From contig JAQVDP010000009.1 of assembly GCA_028698335.1 (NCBI GenBank), positions 62,001-126,000 on the forward strand: a stretch of DNA of 64,000 bases, in the 5' to 3' direction. The notes beneath the pieces are model-generated. The model had not been told where the DNA came from, did not search any database, and saw only the letters and a program-made list of their open reading frames with translations. Positions 32,848 to 45,617 of the stretch are shown one piece after another; position 1 is the first letter of the stretch, and each line of letters begins with the position of its first letter. The translations under genes and the position numbers were made by a program. This DNA is from Nevskiales bacterium. Lineage in GTDB: Bacteria; Pseudomonadota; Gammaproteobacteria; Nevskiales; Nevskiaceae.

Positions 32848-33387
32848 ATGCCCGATCTTCCGAAACGAACCGATGCCGCAGCGGCGGCCGATCTGGTGCC
32901 GCTGTACTACGCAGACCTGCATCGTCTCGCGCGCCGTGTCCGCTACGGCAGTTCCAGAAACGAGACGCTGCAGACCACGGCGCTGATCCACGAGGCCTAT
33001 CTGAAGCTGTGCCGGACCCCGACCTGGAACGACCGCGCCCATTTCCTGCGGGCCTCGGCGCTGGCGATGCGGCAGGTGCTGGTCGACGACGTGCGTGCCC
33101 GGCTCACGCAGCGCCGCGGCGAGGGGGTGACGCCATTGCCGTACGAGGAGATGGAGTCGGAGGCTGCGATCGATACCGACGACACCCTGCTGGCGCTGGA
33201 CGAGGCGCTGGGGCGTCTGGCGCAGATCGACGCGCGCCTGGCGCAGGTGGTCGAATGCCGCTACTTCGCCGGGTATACCGACGCGGAAACCGCCGAGGCC
33301 CTCGGGGTGACGGCGCGCACGGTGCAGCGCGACTGGTTGCGGGCGCGCGCCTGGCTGCATCAGCAGCTGGACGGCGCGCCGGTCTGA
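32848..33387 (+). CDS. ECF-family RNA polymerase sigma factor
   Basis: A 179-residue sigma factor with region 2 (DLVPLYYADLHRLARRVRYG) and region 4 (VVECRYFAGYTDAETAEALG, then VTARTVQRDWLRARAWL). The sequence belongs to the proteobacterial group that is paired with Ser/Thr protein kinases instead of anti-sigma factors. The start MPDLPKRTD at 32848 is chosen for length. The kinase gene is convergent and ends 19 bp downstream. Activity control by phosphorylation is inferred from known partners of this group. Confidence 0.92.
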   Translation: MPDLPKRTDAAAAADLVPLYYADLHRLARRVRYGSSRNETLQTTALIHEAYLKLCRTPTWNDRAHFLRASALAMRQVLVDDVRARLTQRRGEGVTPLPYEEMESEAAIDTDDTLLALDEALGRLAQIDARLAQVVECRYFAGYTDAETAEALGVTARTVQRDWLRARAWLHQQLDGAPV

Positions 33388-33406
33388 ACGGCAGCCGCGC
33401 CCGCCG

Positions 33407-35860
33407 TCAGAGCCTGAGTTCGCGGCGGATCTTGTCGACCTGTGACCGGTAGGCCTGCCCGGCGGGTCCCATCGCGGCGAAGGCCTGCTCGGCCGCGTCG
33501 AGACGCAGTGCCGCCGCTTCCGGTCGTCCGCTGGCCGCGTCCCAGCGTGCGCGCGACAGGCCGACCATGACCGCCAGCGGATGGGTCGGCCCGGTGGCTT
33601 CGAGCGCCAGGTGCTCGGCCTGTGTCAGGACGCCGTCGGCCGCGTCGGTCTGGCCGCGTGCGGTGTGCGCGTCGGCAAGGCCCAGCATCGCCGCGATCAT
33701 GTGCGGGCTGCGCGGACCGGCGTATTCGCGTGCCAGGTCGACGGCTTCGGCCAGCAGGGGCAGGGCCGCGTCGGGGTCCCCCTTCTGCAACATGAGCTTG
33801 CCGTAGTTGCTGAGCAGGGCGGCCAGTGCCGCCGACGGCGCGAACAGCTCGCGCCGCAGTTTCAGCGCCTGCCGGTAGAGCGTCTCGGCCTGCTCGAGCG
33901 CGCCGCGCCGACTCGCGACGGCCGCCCAGTTGTTGAGGGTGTTGACCGCGTCGCCGCCGCGGGTGCTGTGGCGCGCCTCCCAGACCGACCATGCACGGGA
34001 GAATGCGCGGTCGGCTTCGTCGAGGCGGCCGGCGTGGAAGTACAGCAGGCCCAGATTGTTGTGAACGACGCCGGTGTCGAGATGGGTCGGCCCGAACACC
34101 GCGTCCGCCTCGGAGCGCGCCTGTTCGAGGGTCGCGATCGCGGCTTCGATATCGCCGGACGCCCGCTGCAGCTGGGCCTTGAGGATCAGGCTGGACGCAA
34201 GCTCGGCGCGGTAGCGCGGCGGGTCCAGGTTCCAGAATGCCTGGGCCTGCTCCAGCTGCGGGGCGGCGTCGTCCGGACGGCCGGAACGGTAGTACATCTG
34301 CCCGAGGTCGAAGCGGGCACGCGCGAGGATGGCGGGTTCGGCCGGCGTGCCCGGCAGTTGCAGCAGGCCTTCGAGCAGCGGAATGCCGCCCTCGTAGTCG
34401 TTCATCAGGAAATACAGCTCGCCGAGTGCCTGCATCATCTGCGCGGCGCGTTGCGGCGCCGTCGCGTACTCGTCCTGCAGGCGCAGCGCGGCTTCGTCGA
34501 GGACCGCCTTGGCGGTGACCGGTTCGCCGCTGCGCAGCTCGCCGGCGGTGCGGAACAGGTAGACCAGATACTGGCGGACGGCGTCGGTGCGGTCCGCCTC
34601 CTGGCGTGCGATGTCGCGTTCGATCCTGGCCTGGTGCGCCTGCCAGGCGGTGCCGGCGAGGCCGAGCGCCAGACTCGCGAACATCGCCGCGCCGGCCGCG
34701 AACCACCAGCGGTGTCGGCGCAGCGTGCGCCCGGCGACGTAGGCCCGGGTGCCGTCGCGTGCCCGGACCGGTCGGTCCTCGAGATGGCGGCGCAGGTCGT
34801 CGGCGAGCGCCTCGACGCTCGCGTAGCGCTCCGATGCGCGCGGGCGCAAGGCCTTCAGCACGATCGCGTCGAGGTCGCCCTGCAGCGCATGCCGGCGCGA
34901 ACGGTCGACGACGCGACTCGGCTGCGTCACATCGGGATGCATCAGCCGGTCGATCGCCCGCGTCATCGCGCCGCCGCTGCCTTGCCATGGGCGCTGCCCG
35001 GTCAGCAGTTCGAACAGCATCACGCCGAGGGCGTAGACGTCGGTCGCCGTGGTGATGACGCCGTTCTCGAGCTGTTCCGGCGCGCAGTAGTCGGGCGACA
35101 GGGCGACGACCTGGGTGGCGTCGGCGCCGCCGCCGTCGGCGGCCATCAGCTTGGCGATGCCGAAATCGAGCAGCTTGACCTGCCCGTCCTTGCGGACCAG
35201 CACGTTGCCCGGCTTGAGGTCGCGATGGACGACGAAGCGGTGATGCGCGGCGGTCACCGCCTCGCAGACCTTGAGCATCAGTTCGATGCAGCCCCGCAGA
35301 TCGCCCTTGCAGCCGCATTCGGTGATCGGCCGGCCCTCGACATATTCGAGGACCGCGTACGGGCGCTGGTCGTGGATGCCGCCGTCGAGCAGGCGCGCGA
35401 TGCCGGGATGGTCGAGCGCGGCCAGGATCTGGCGTTCCCGCTCGAAGCGCCGCGTGTCGTCGCGGTCCTGGATGCGGGCCAGCAGCTTCAGCGCGGCACG
35501 CTGGGAATAGGTGCCGTCGTCACGCTGGACCTCGTAGACCTCGCCCATGCCGCCGCTGCCGATCAGGCGCACGATGCGCCAGGCGCCGACGATCCGTCCC
35601 GGGGCCAGCAGCGGCGTCGATGGGTCGGCGTCCGGCTGCGACGGGCGGGACTGGGCCCGCAGTTCGGCGGCGGTGTGGGCCTGCAGCAGCGACAGCACCT
35701 GCTCACGGGCATCCGCCTCCGTCGCCTGCGCTTCCAGCCATGCCTGTCGCTGCGCCTCCGGCAGCTCGACGGCCGCGTCGAACAGACGCCAGATCAGGGT
35801 CCAGTCCTGGCGCGGGTCAGTGTCGGCGGAATTCGGGGCGTCGCGGTCGGCATCCGTCAT
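33407..35860 (-). CDS. Ser/Thr protein kinase with TPR-like C-terminal half
   Basis: An 817-residue kinase. An N-terminal linker (about 100 residues) leads to the kinase domain: glycine loop IGSGGMGEVYEV near residue 104, Lys in AALKLL, catalytic HRDLKPGN and DFGIAKL, then CAPEQLENG. One membrane helix follows (WWFAAGAAMFASLALGLAGTAW near residue 400), and then a large tetratricopeptide-like solenoid, probably periplasmic (ALGELYFLMNDYEGGIPLLE, NNLGLLYFHAGRLDEADRAF). Its neighbour is an ECF sigma gene of the kinase-linked group; the pair likely forms a signal-transduction unit. Confidence 0.92.
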   Translation of the reverse strand: MTDADRDAPNSADTDPRQDWTLIWRLFDAAVELPEAQRQAWLEAQATEADAREQVLSLLQAHTAAELRAQSRPSQPDADPSTPLLAPGRIVGAWRIVRLIGSGGMGEVYEVQRDDGTYSQRAALKLLARIQDRDDTRRFERERQILAALDHPGIARLLDGGIHDQRPYAVLEYVEGRPITECGCKGDLRGCIELMLKVCEAVTAAHHRFVVHRDLKPGNVLVRKDGQVKLLDFGIAKLMAADGGGADATQVVALSPDYCAPEQLENGVITTATDVYALGVMLFELLTGQRPWQGSGGAMTRAIDRLMHPDVTQPSRVVDRSRRHALQGDLDAIVLKALRPRASERYASVEALADDLRRHLEDRPVRARDGTRAYVAGRTLRRHRWWFAAGAAMFASLALGLAGTAWQAHQARIERDIARQEADRTDAVRQYLVYLFRTAGELRSGEPVTAKAVLDEAALRLQDEYATAPQRAAQMMQALGELYFLMNDYEGGIPLLEGLLQLPGTPAEPAILARARFDLGQMYYRSGRPDDAAPQLEQAQAFWNLDPPRYRAELASSLILKAQLQRASGDIEAAIATLEQARSEADAVFGPTHLDTGVVHNNLGLLYFHAGRLDEADRAFSRAWSVWEARHSTRGGDAVNTLNNWAAVASRRGALEQAETLYRQALKLRRELFAPSAALAALLSNYGKLMLQKGDPDAALPLLAEAVDLAREYAGPRSPHMIAAMLGLADAHTARGQTDAADGVLTQAEHLALEATGPTHPLAVMVGLSRARWDAASGRPEAAALRLDAAEQAFAAMGPAGQAYRSQVDKIRRELRL

Positions 35861-35897
35861 GGCGGCGGGGAGTGCGGGTCTCCGGGACGAGTGTATG

Positions 35898-39551
<3,654 letters not shown>

Positions 39552-39835
39552 GGGGGTCCGGGAGCTGTGGGGCGGCGTGCAGTCCCGCAGTGAGAACGGT
39601 CGCGAAGCTGCGCGTATCAGCCGCCATTTTGCCGTGAACGTGGTTTCAGTGCTCAATCCCGGCGCGACGTTGACACAGCGTTTACGGCCGGCTTCCTAAG
39701 GTCTTGGGCATCGGGGGGAGCCGATAGAGCAACTTGGAGGAGATGCGTGGCCGTGGCGACCCCGACGGTCCATAGGCTCGTAATGGGCCGATTGCCTGCG
39801 TGTGCCCGGGCGTCCGTGGCGCGGGCGCTGCCGTG

Positions 39836-41140
39836 ATGGATACGGATCTCCTCGCCTGGCTGATCTACGGCGTTCCGGCGGCGCTGCTGCTGCTGGCGTT
39901 CCGCGCCCATTCCCGCCGTCGCGACCGGCGCAACCTCGATGCGCTCGACAAGGCTGTGGGCGCCGGGATGACCGAACCCGCGTCCCTGCACCCGGTGATC
40001 GATCCGGGCAAGTGCGGGGGCTGCGGGGCCTGCGTGTCCGCCTGCCCCGAAGGCGAGATTCTCGGCATCATCGGCGGCCGTGCGCACCTGATCGCGCCGA
40101 CCAAGTGCATCGGCCACGGCGCCTGTCGCACCGCCTGTCCCTACGACGCGATCACGCTGGTGTTCGGGACCGAAAAGCGCGGTGTCGACATCCCCTTCGT
40201 CAGTCCCGATTTCGAGACCAACGTCCCCGGGCTGTACATCGCCGGCGAGCTGGGTGGGATGGGGCTGATCCGCAACGCCGTCACCCAGGGCGTCCAGGCG
40301 ATGCAGGCGATCAGGAAGTCCCTGGTGCAGCACCCGCATGCACTCGACGTGCTGATCGTCGGCGCCGGGCCGGCCGGCATCGCGGCCGCGCTGTTCGCGA
40401 AGGCATCGGGCCTGCGCTTCCGCCTGATCGAGCAGGACTCGCTGGGCGGAACCGTTGCGCACTTCCCGCGCGGCAAGATCGTGATGACCGCGCCGGTACA
40501 GCTGCCGATCGTCGGCAAGGTCAGCTTTCGCGAGACCACCAAGGAGCGGCTGCTGCAATTCTGGATCGACGCCTGCAACACCGCGGGGCTGCAGATCGAG
40601 GAGGGCATCCGCGCCGAGGCGGTCGTCCCGAATGGGGACGGCTTCACCGTCACGACGTCGGGTGAGACCTTCCAGGCCGCGCGCGTGCTGCTGGCGATCG
40701 GGCGACGGGGCACCCCCCGCAAGCTGGGCGTTGCCGGTGAAGAGCTGCCGAAGGTGGTGTACCGGCTGGTGGACCCCGCGCAGTACGCCGGCCAGCGGGT
40801 GCTGGTCGTCGGCGGCGGCGACGCAGCGCTCGAGGCCGCGGTGGCGGTGGCCGAGCAGCCGGAAACGGAGGTGACGCTGTCGTACCGCAGCGACGCCTTC
40901 GGCCGTGCCAAGGAAAAGAACCGGATGCGTGTGGAGCAGTTGCGCGCCGCAGGCCGGATCGAGGTGCTGCTGCGCTCGCAGCCGCGTGCAATCGAGGTCG
41001 ACGCGGTGCAGCTCGAAACCGACGACGGCCCTCGCACGCTGGGCAACGACGCCGTCATCGTCTGCGCTGGCGGGGTGTTGCCGACGCCGTTTCTGCGGCA
41101 GGCCGGGATCGAGGTGGAGACCAAGCATGGCACGGCCTGA
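39836..41140 (+). CDS. membrane-anchored FAD/NAD(P) oxidoreductase with two [4Fe-4S] motifs
   Basis: A 434-residue protein with an N-terminal helix (LLAWLIYGVPAALLLLAFRA), a ferredoxin domain, and a thioredoxin-reductase-like flavoprotein domain with two dinucleotide motifs (IVGAGPAGIAAALFA near residue 180, VVGGGDAALEAA near residue 323). Cluster 1 is CGGCGACVSACP (residues 60-71). Cluster 2 reads CIGHGACRTACP (residues 91-102), with His94 where the second Cys is usual. It starts a six-gene operon with multiheme cytochromes, so it probably exchanges electrons between NAD(P)H and the b-type cytochrome. The start is ATG 39836; GTG 39833 is adjacent. Confidence 0.85.
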   Translation: MDTDLLAWLIYGVPAALLLLAFRAHSRRRDRRNLDALDKAVGAGMTEPASLHPVIDPGKCGGCGACVSACPEGEILGIIGGRAHLIAPTKCIGHGACRTACPYDAITLVFGTEKRGVDIPFVSPDFETNVPGLYIAGELGGMGLIRNAVTQGVQAMQAIRKSLVQHPHALDVLIVGAGPAGIAAALFAKASGLRFRLIEQDSLGGTVAHFPRGKIVMTAPVQLPIVGKVSFRETTKERLLQFWIDACNTAGLQIEEGIRAEAVVPNGDGFTVTTSGETFQAARVLLAIGRRGTPRKLGVAGEELPKVVYRLVDPAQYAGQRVLVVGGGDAALEAAVAVAEQPETEVTLSYRSDAFGRAKEKNRMRVEQLRAAGRIEVLLRSQPRAIEVDAVQLETDDGPRTLGNDAVIVCAGGVLPTPFLRQAGIEVETKHGTA

Positions 41141-43139
41141 CGGGACGGCGCGGCAGCCGCTGGCTGCTTGCGGGCGCCGCGTCGTACCGCTGCTGCTGCT
41201 GCTGGCGATCCCGGCGACGGCGATGGCTGCGGACGTCGACGCGCAGCTGGAACAGGCCCGGCAGGCGATCGTGCAGCGCGAGCCGCAACGGGCGCTCGCG
41301 ATCTGGACGCCTCTGGCGGAGGCCGGCAATGCCGAGGCGCAGTATCAGCTCGGGGTGCAGCTGGCCACCGGGCGCTGGATCGAGCGCGATCTGGTGGCGG
41401 CGCGGCGCTGGTTGCAGCGCGCCGCCGAGCAGGGCCATGCCCGCGCCCAGTACAACCTCGGGCGCCTGTATGCCGACGGCGACGGCGGACCGGTCGATCC
41501 GGGCGCCGCGCGGCGTTGGTACCAGGCGGCGGCGGAGCAGGGCTACCGGCCGGCGCAGCGGCAGCTTGAGGCCGGCGACGGCGATCGCGTGGAGACACCC
41601 CGGAACCTGATCAGTCTGGTCCGTCGCGGCGACGTCGCGGCGGTCCGGGTGGCGGTGCGGGGCGGTGATGCCGACGTCAACGCCGCTCGCGACGATGCGG
41701 GGCGGACGGCGCTGATGCTCGCGGCGGAAGCCGGCGAGGTGGAGTTGGTGGATGTCCTGCTGGAGGCCGGCGCCGATCCGGCGCCGACCGATCCGCATGG
41801 CAACTCGGCGCTGCTGCTGGCGGTGCGGGGTGGTCACGTCGGCGTGGCGCGGCGCCTGCTCGCGCGCAAGGCGCCCGTCGATCAGGCCGACGACCAAGGC
41901 AACACGCCGCTGCTGCTGGCAGTGCGGCGCCGGGACCGGGACATGGTCGGCGAGCTGTTGCGCCATCACGCCGATCCCAACCACGCCAATCGTGCCGGTG
42001 CGGTGCCGTTGCAGGTGGCGCAGGACGCGGGCGATGAAGCCATTGCCGGACAGCTTCGGGCCGCAGGCGGCCGGGTCGCGCGCGATCGGGTTCTGAGCGC
42101 GGCCCAGCGCGTCGATCCGAATCGGGCGGTGGCGTCGGATGCGGCGACCCGCGGCTGGCCGCCGTTGGTTGCGGCAGCCTGGCGGGGCCAGTCCGACCTG
42201 CTCAGGACACTGCTTGATCGCGGGGCGACGGTTGATGCCACCGATCCGGACGGTCATACCGCACTGACACGGGCGGCGCTGCGCGGTGAGACCGAACTCG
42301 TCGGTCTGCTGCTCGAACGCGGTGCGGATATCGCGCATCGCAGTCGCGACGGCCGCACCGCAGTCCTGCACGCCGCCGCCGCCGGCCATCGGGCGACGCT
42401 GGCGCTGCTCGCGCGCAACGGCGCCGACCTGCGGGTGCGGGCGGCGGACGGCCGCAACGCGCTGGCCCTGGCCGTCGATGGCGGACAGGAGGAGATGGCC
42501 GTCGATCTGCTGCAGCGGGCGCCTGAGCTGGTCGGCGAGCAGTCGACGCTGCTGGCGCGCGCGATCGACGGCGGCATGACGCGACTGGCGTCCGCGGTGT
42601 TGTCCCGTGGAGAGGTCGACCCCCGCATTCTGGGGCCGGCGCTGCCGGTGGCGGTGCGCCATGGCGACGCCGGTCTGACGCGGCAACTGCTCGATGCCGG
42701 CGCGAAATTCAGCGCGGCGGATGGCGCGGAGATGCTGGCGTCGGCGATCGCCCAGCATCGCGTCGATCTGGTCGAACTGCTGATCGGCGCTGGCGTCGAT
42801 CTCGACGGTCGCGGTGGACCACCGGCGCTGGTGCTGGCCGCCGGCGGCGGTGACACCGCCATCGTCCAGCGGTTGCTCGACGCCGGCGTCGATGTCGATG
42901 CGCGGGATGCGCACAACAAGACCGCGCTGATGCTGGCGGCCCAGAACGGGCATCCGGAGGTGGTCGATCTGCTGCTGCGCCACCGGGCCGATCCCAACAT
43001 TCGCAACCGTGACGGCGATACCGCGCTGGATCTGGCGCGCCGCGGCGGTCACGCGACGGTCGTCACCCGCATCGAGCAGACGCGCAGGTCGCTGCTCGAT
43101 GTCTTCAGGGGCGATCGAACCGGCGGAGATGCGCGATGA
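41127..43139 (+). CDS. exported Sel1/ankyrin-repeat protein
   Basis: A 670-residue protein with a signal peptide (VVPLLLLLAIPATAMAA), Sel1-like repeats (AQYQLGVQLATGRWIERDLV, AQYNLGRLYADGDGGPVDPG, near residues 70-150) and then about ten ankyrin-type repeats (DAGRTALMLAAEAGEVELVD, LLLERGADIAHRSRDGRTAV, NKTALMLAAQNGHPEVVDLL). The export signal puts the repeats in the periplasm. It starts 14 bp before the upstream stop and overlaps the cytochrome b gene by 4 bp, so it is a core member of the electron-transfer operon. It may scaffold cytochromes; that is inference. Confidence 0.88.
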   Translation: MARPDGTARQPLAACGRRVVPLLLLLAIPATAMAADVDAQLEQARQAIVQREPQRALAIWTPLAEAGNAEAQYQLGVQLATGRWIERDLVAARRWLQRAAEQGHARAQYNLGRLYADGDGGPVDPGAARRWYQAAAEQGYRPAQRQLEAGDGDRVETPRNLISLVRRGDVAAVRVAVRGGDADVNAARDDAGRTALMLAAEAGEVELVDVLLEAGADPAPTDPHGNSALLLAVRGGHVGVARRLLARKAPVDQADDQGNTPLLLAVRRRDRDMVGELLRHHADPNHANRAGAVPLQVAQDAGDEAIAGQLRAAGGRVARDRVLSAAQRVDPNRAVASDAATRGWPPLVAAAWRGQSDLLRTLLDRGATVDATDPDGHTALTRAALRGETELVGLLLERGADIAHRSRDGRTAVLHAAAAGHRATLALLARNGADLRVRAADGRNALALAVDGGQEEMAVDLLQRAPELVGEQSTLLARAIDGGMTRLASAVLSRGEVDPRILGPALPVAVRHGDAGLTRQLLDAGAKFSAADGAEMLASAIAQHRVDLVELLIGAGVDLDGRGGPPALVLAAGGGDTAIVQRLLDAGVDVDARDAHNKTALMLAAQNGHPEVVDLLLRHRADPNIRNRDGDTALDLARRGGHATVVTRIEQTRRSLLDVFRGDRTGGDAR

Positions 43140-43984
43140 GGGATGTCGTCGAGGTCCAGGGCTGGAGCTACCGTCCCGCGGTGACGCGGGTGACGTCGCT
43201 GCTGTCGTTCGGTTTCGCCGCGGCGCTGCTGTACTGGGGCTGGAGCCATCGTGACCGGTACTACATCAATGCCGAAGACGGGCTCGGCTACATGCTCGGC
43301 ATCGTCGGCGGTTCGCTGATGCTGCTGCTGGGACTGTATCCGCTGCGCAAGCATCTGCGCTGGATGCGCAACTGGGGCGCCGTCCGTCACTGGTTCCGCA
43401 TGCACATGGTGTTCGGCATCGCCGGGCCGGTTGCGATCCTGCTGCACTGCAACTTCAGGACCGGCGCGACCAACAGCAACATCGCGCTGTGGTCGATGCT
43501 CGTGGTCGCGTCGAGCGGACTGATCGGCCGCTATCTGTATTCGCGCATTCACGAGGGGCTTTACGGGCGCCATCTGGAACTCGGCGAGTTGCGCGGGGCG
43601 TGGCTGCAGGCCCGCGGCAAGCTCGATCTGCATGCGCATCACCTCGATGCGATCGGCGCCGCCGTGGAGACCTTCGAGAAGCCGCTGGCGGCGCGGGATG
43701 CCGGAATCGGCGCCAGCCTGTTCGGTCTGCCGGTATCGAGCTGGCGCCGGCACCGCATCGCCCGCCGTGGGCGCCGCATTCTGCGCGGGCTTGCGGATGT
43801 GCCGCACGCGGACCGCGATGCGACCCTCGCCTTGCTGGGGCAGCGTCTGGCCGCGGCCGGCGCGGTGTATCGCTACCACGCCTTCGACCAGCTCTTCAGT
43901 CTCTGGCACCTGCTGCATCTGCCTCTCTACTTCATGTTGATCGTCACCGGAGTCGTGCATGTGCTCGCCGTTCACATGTACTGA
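43136..43984 (+). CDS. membrane b-type cytochrome-like protein
   Basis: A 282-residue inner-membrane protein with four hydrophobic helices (SLLSFGFAAALLYWGW, MLGIVGGSLMLLLGLY, FGIAGPVAILLHCNF with WSMLVVASSGLIGRYLY, and HLPLYFMLIVTGVVHVLAVH). Candidate heme-ligating His pairs lie in WFRMHMVFGIAGPVAILLHC and LWHLLHLPLYFMLIVTGVVH. This fits a cytochrome b561 or ferric-reductase-like quinol/NAD(P)H-linked electron carrier. It overlaps its neighbours on both sides and probably links the cytoplasmic oxidoreductase or the quinone pool to the periplasmic 21-heme cytochrome. Confidence 0.8.
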   Translation: MRDVVEVQGWSYRPAVTRVTSLLSFGFAAALLYWGWSHRDRYYINAEDGLGYMLGIVGGSLMLLLGLYPLRKHLRWMRNWGAVRHWFRMHMVFGIAGPVAILLHCNFRTGATNSNIALWSMLVVASSGLIGRYLYSRIHEGLYGRHLELGELRGAWLQARGKLDLHAHHLDAIGAAVETFEKPLAARDAGIGASLFGLPVSSWRRHRIARRGRRILRGLADVPHADRDATLALLGQRLAAAGAVYRYHAFDQLFSLWHLLHLPLYFMLIVTGVVHVLAVHMY

Positions 43985-45614
43985 CGGACGTCCCCCGCGG
44001 ACGCCGGTGTGGCATCTGATGGCGGTGCTGCTGCTGGGGCTGTGCGCGACGGGTTCGGCCTGGTCGGCGCCGCTGGAGCGTCTGCTGATGCCCGGCAAGC
44101 TGACCCGCGCGCACGCCGATCTCGAAGATGACTGTTCCGAGTGCCATACCTCGTTCAGCCAGACCGCGCAGCAGAAGCTGTGTCGGGACTGTCACGACAA
44201 GGTCGACCGCGACATGCTCGACAAGCGCGGCTTTCATGGCCTGTCGCCGGCGGTGGCGGGCACCGAGTGCACGCAGTGCCACAGCGAGCACAAGGGACGC
44301 GACGCCGACATCGTCGGGCTGGTGCCGACCCTGTTCGATCACGCGCATACCGATTTCGCCCTCGAAGGCGCACACGGCAAGTTGCCGTGCAAGGACTGTC
44401 ATGCCGACGGCAAGCCGATGCGGGACGCGCCCGGCGCCTGTTTCGACTGTCACCGCAAGGACGACGTGCATGAGGGCCAGATGGGCAAGACCTGTCAGGA
44501 CTGTCATGGCACGCAGACCTGGCGCAAGAGCGAGTTCGACCACGACACCACCGACTTTCCGTTGACCGGCGCGCACGGGGAGGTCGCATGCGCCAGCTGC
44601 CACGCCGACCGCCGCTACGAGAACACGCCGACCGACTGCGCGGCCTGCCATGGTCTGCAGGATCGCCACGGCGGACTGTTCGGACAACGCTGCGACGACT
44701 GTCATGTGACCAAGGCCTGGACCAAGGCGCGCTTCGATCACGCCAAGACCGACTTTCCGCTCAAGGGGCGGCATCGCGATGCCGATTGTCACGCCTGCCA
44801 CACCGAGCGCACACGCGATCGCGAGCTGCCGACGGCCTGCGTGGACTGCCACCGCGGCAGCGATTTCCATCAGGGCCGCTTCGGTGGACAGTGCGCCGAC
44901 TGCCATTCCGAGCAGGGATGGGCCACGAGCGGTTTCGATCATGATCGCGACACCACCTTCCCGCTGCGCGGTGCCCATCGCGGTCGCAGCTGTACCAGTT
45001 GCCACAGCGGTGAGCTGCCCAGGCCACGCGGCAAGGGAACAAAGCTGGTGGCGCGTGCCTGTGTCGATTGCCACCGGGTGGACGACGTGCACCGCGGCGC
45101 ACAGGGGGACCGTTGCGACGCCTGTCACCGGCAGGAGGCGTGGCCTGACAGCCTGCGCTTCGATCACGATCTGACCCGCTTCCCGCTGGTCGGCATGCAT
45201 GCGACCGCATCCTGCGCCGAATGCCACATGGACGAGGCCTACCGGGCGACGCCGCAGGCATGCCGGAGCTGTCACGAATCCGACGACGCGCATGACGGCG
45301 CACTCGGTCCGGATTGCGCCGCCTGCCACAACCCCGGCGGCTGGACCCGCTGGGTGTTCGACCACGACCGGCAGACCGACTTTCCGCTCGAGGGCAGCCA
45401 CGCGCAGCTGCACTGCAAGGCCTGCCATCGCGAGCCGGTGGAGCGGATGTCCGCGATCGAGCTCGGCAGCGGCTGCTATGCCTGCCACGCCAACGACGAC
45501 CCGCATCGGGGTGGCTTCGGCCAGAACTGCGAACGCTGCCATCAGGCCAGCGCGTTCAGCGACATCCGCATCAGCAGTCAGGTGCGGGGTGCATCTTCCA
45601 AGGAGGCTCGGTAG
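43959..45614 (+). CDS. 21-heme c-type cytochrome with seven three-heme modules
   Basis: A 551-residue exported multiheme cytochrome c. There are exactly 21 CxxCH motifs, grouped in seven modules of three, six of which begin with the phrase FDHxxTDFPLxGxH. The signal peptide (MAVLLLGLCATGSAWSA) is preceded by a 20-residue extension; the ATG at 43959 has GGAG 6 nt upstream and overlaps the previous gene by 26 bp, while GTG 44007 and ATG 44019 are later options. The protein probably sits in the periplasm and carries electrons between the membrane cytochrome and the larger cytochrome encoded 3 bp downstream. Confidence 0.93.
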   Translation: MCSPFTCTDGRPPRTPVWHLMAVLLLGLCATGSAWSAPLERLLMPGKLTRAHADLEDDCSECHTSFSQTAQQKLCRDCHDKVDRDMLDKRGFHGLSPAVAGTECTQCHSEHKGRDADIVGLVPTLFDHAHTDFALEGAHGKLPCKDCHADGKPMRDAPGACFDCHRKDDVHEGQMGKTCQDCHGTQTWRKSEFDHDTTDFPLTGAHGEVACASCHADRRYENTPTDCAACHGLQDRHGGLFGQRCDDCHVTKAWTKARFDHAKTDFPLKGRHRDADCHACHTERTRDRELPTACVDCHRGSDFHQGRFGGQCADCHSEQGWATSGFDHDRDTTFPLRGAHRGRSCTSCHSGELPRPRGKGTKLVARACVDCHRVDDVHRGAQGDRCDACHRQEAWPDSLRFDHDLTRFPLVGMHATASCAECHMDEAYRATPQACRSCHESDDAHDGALGPDCAACHNPGGWTRWVFDHDRQTDFPLEGSHAQLHCKACHREPVERMSAIELGSGCYACHANDDPHRGGFGQNCERCHQASAFSDIRISSQVRGASSKEAR

Positions 45615-45617
45615 CTC

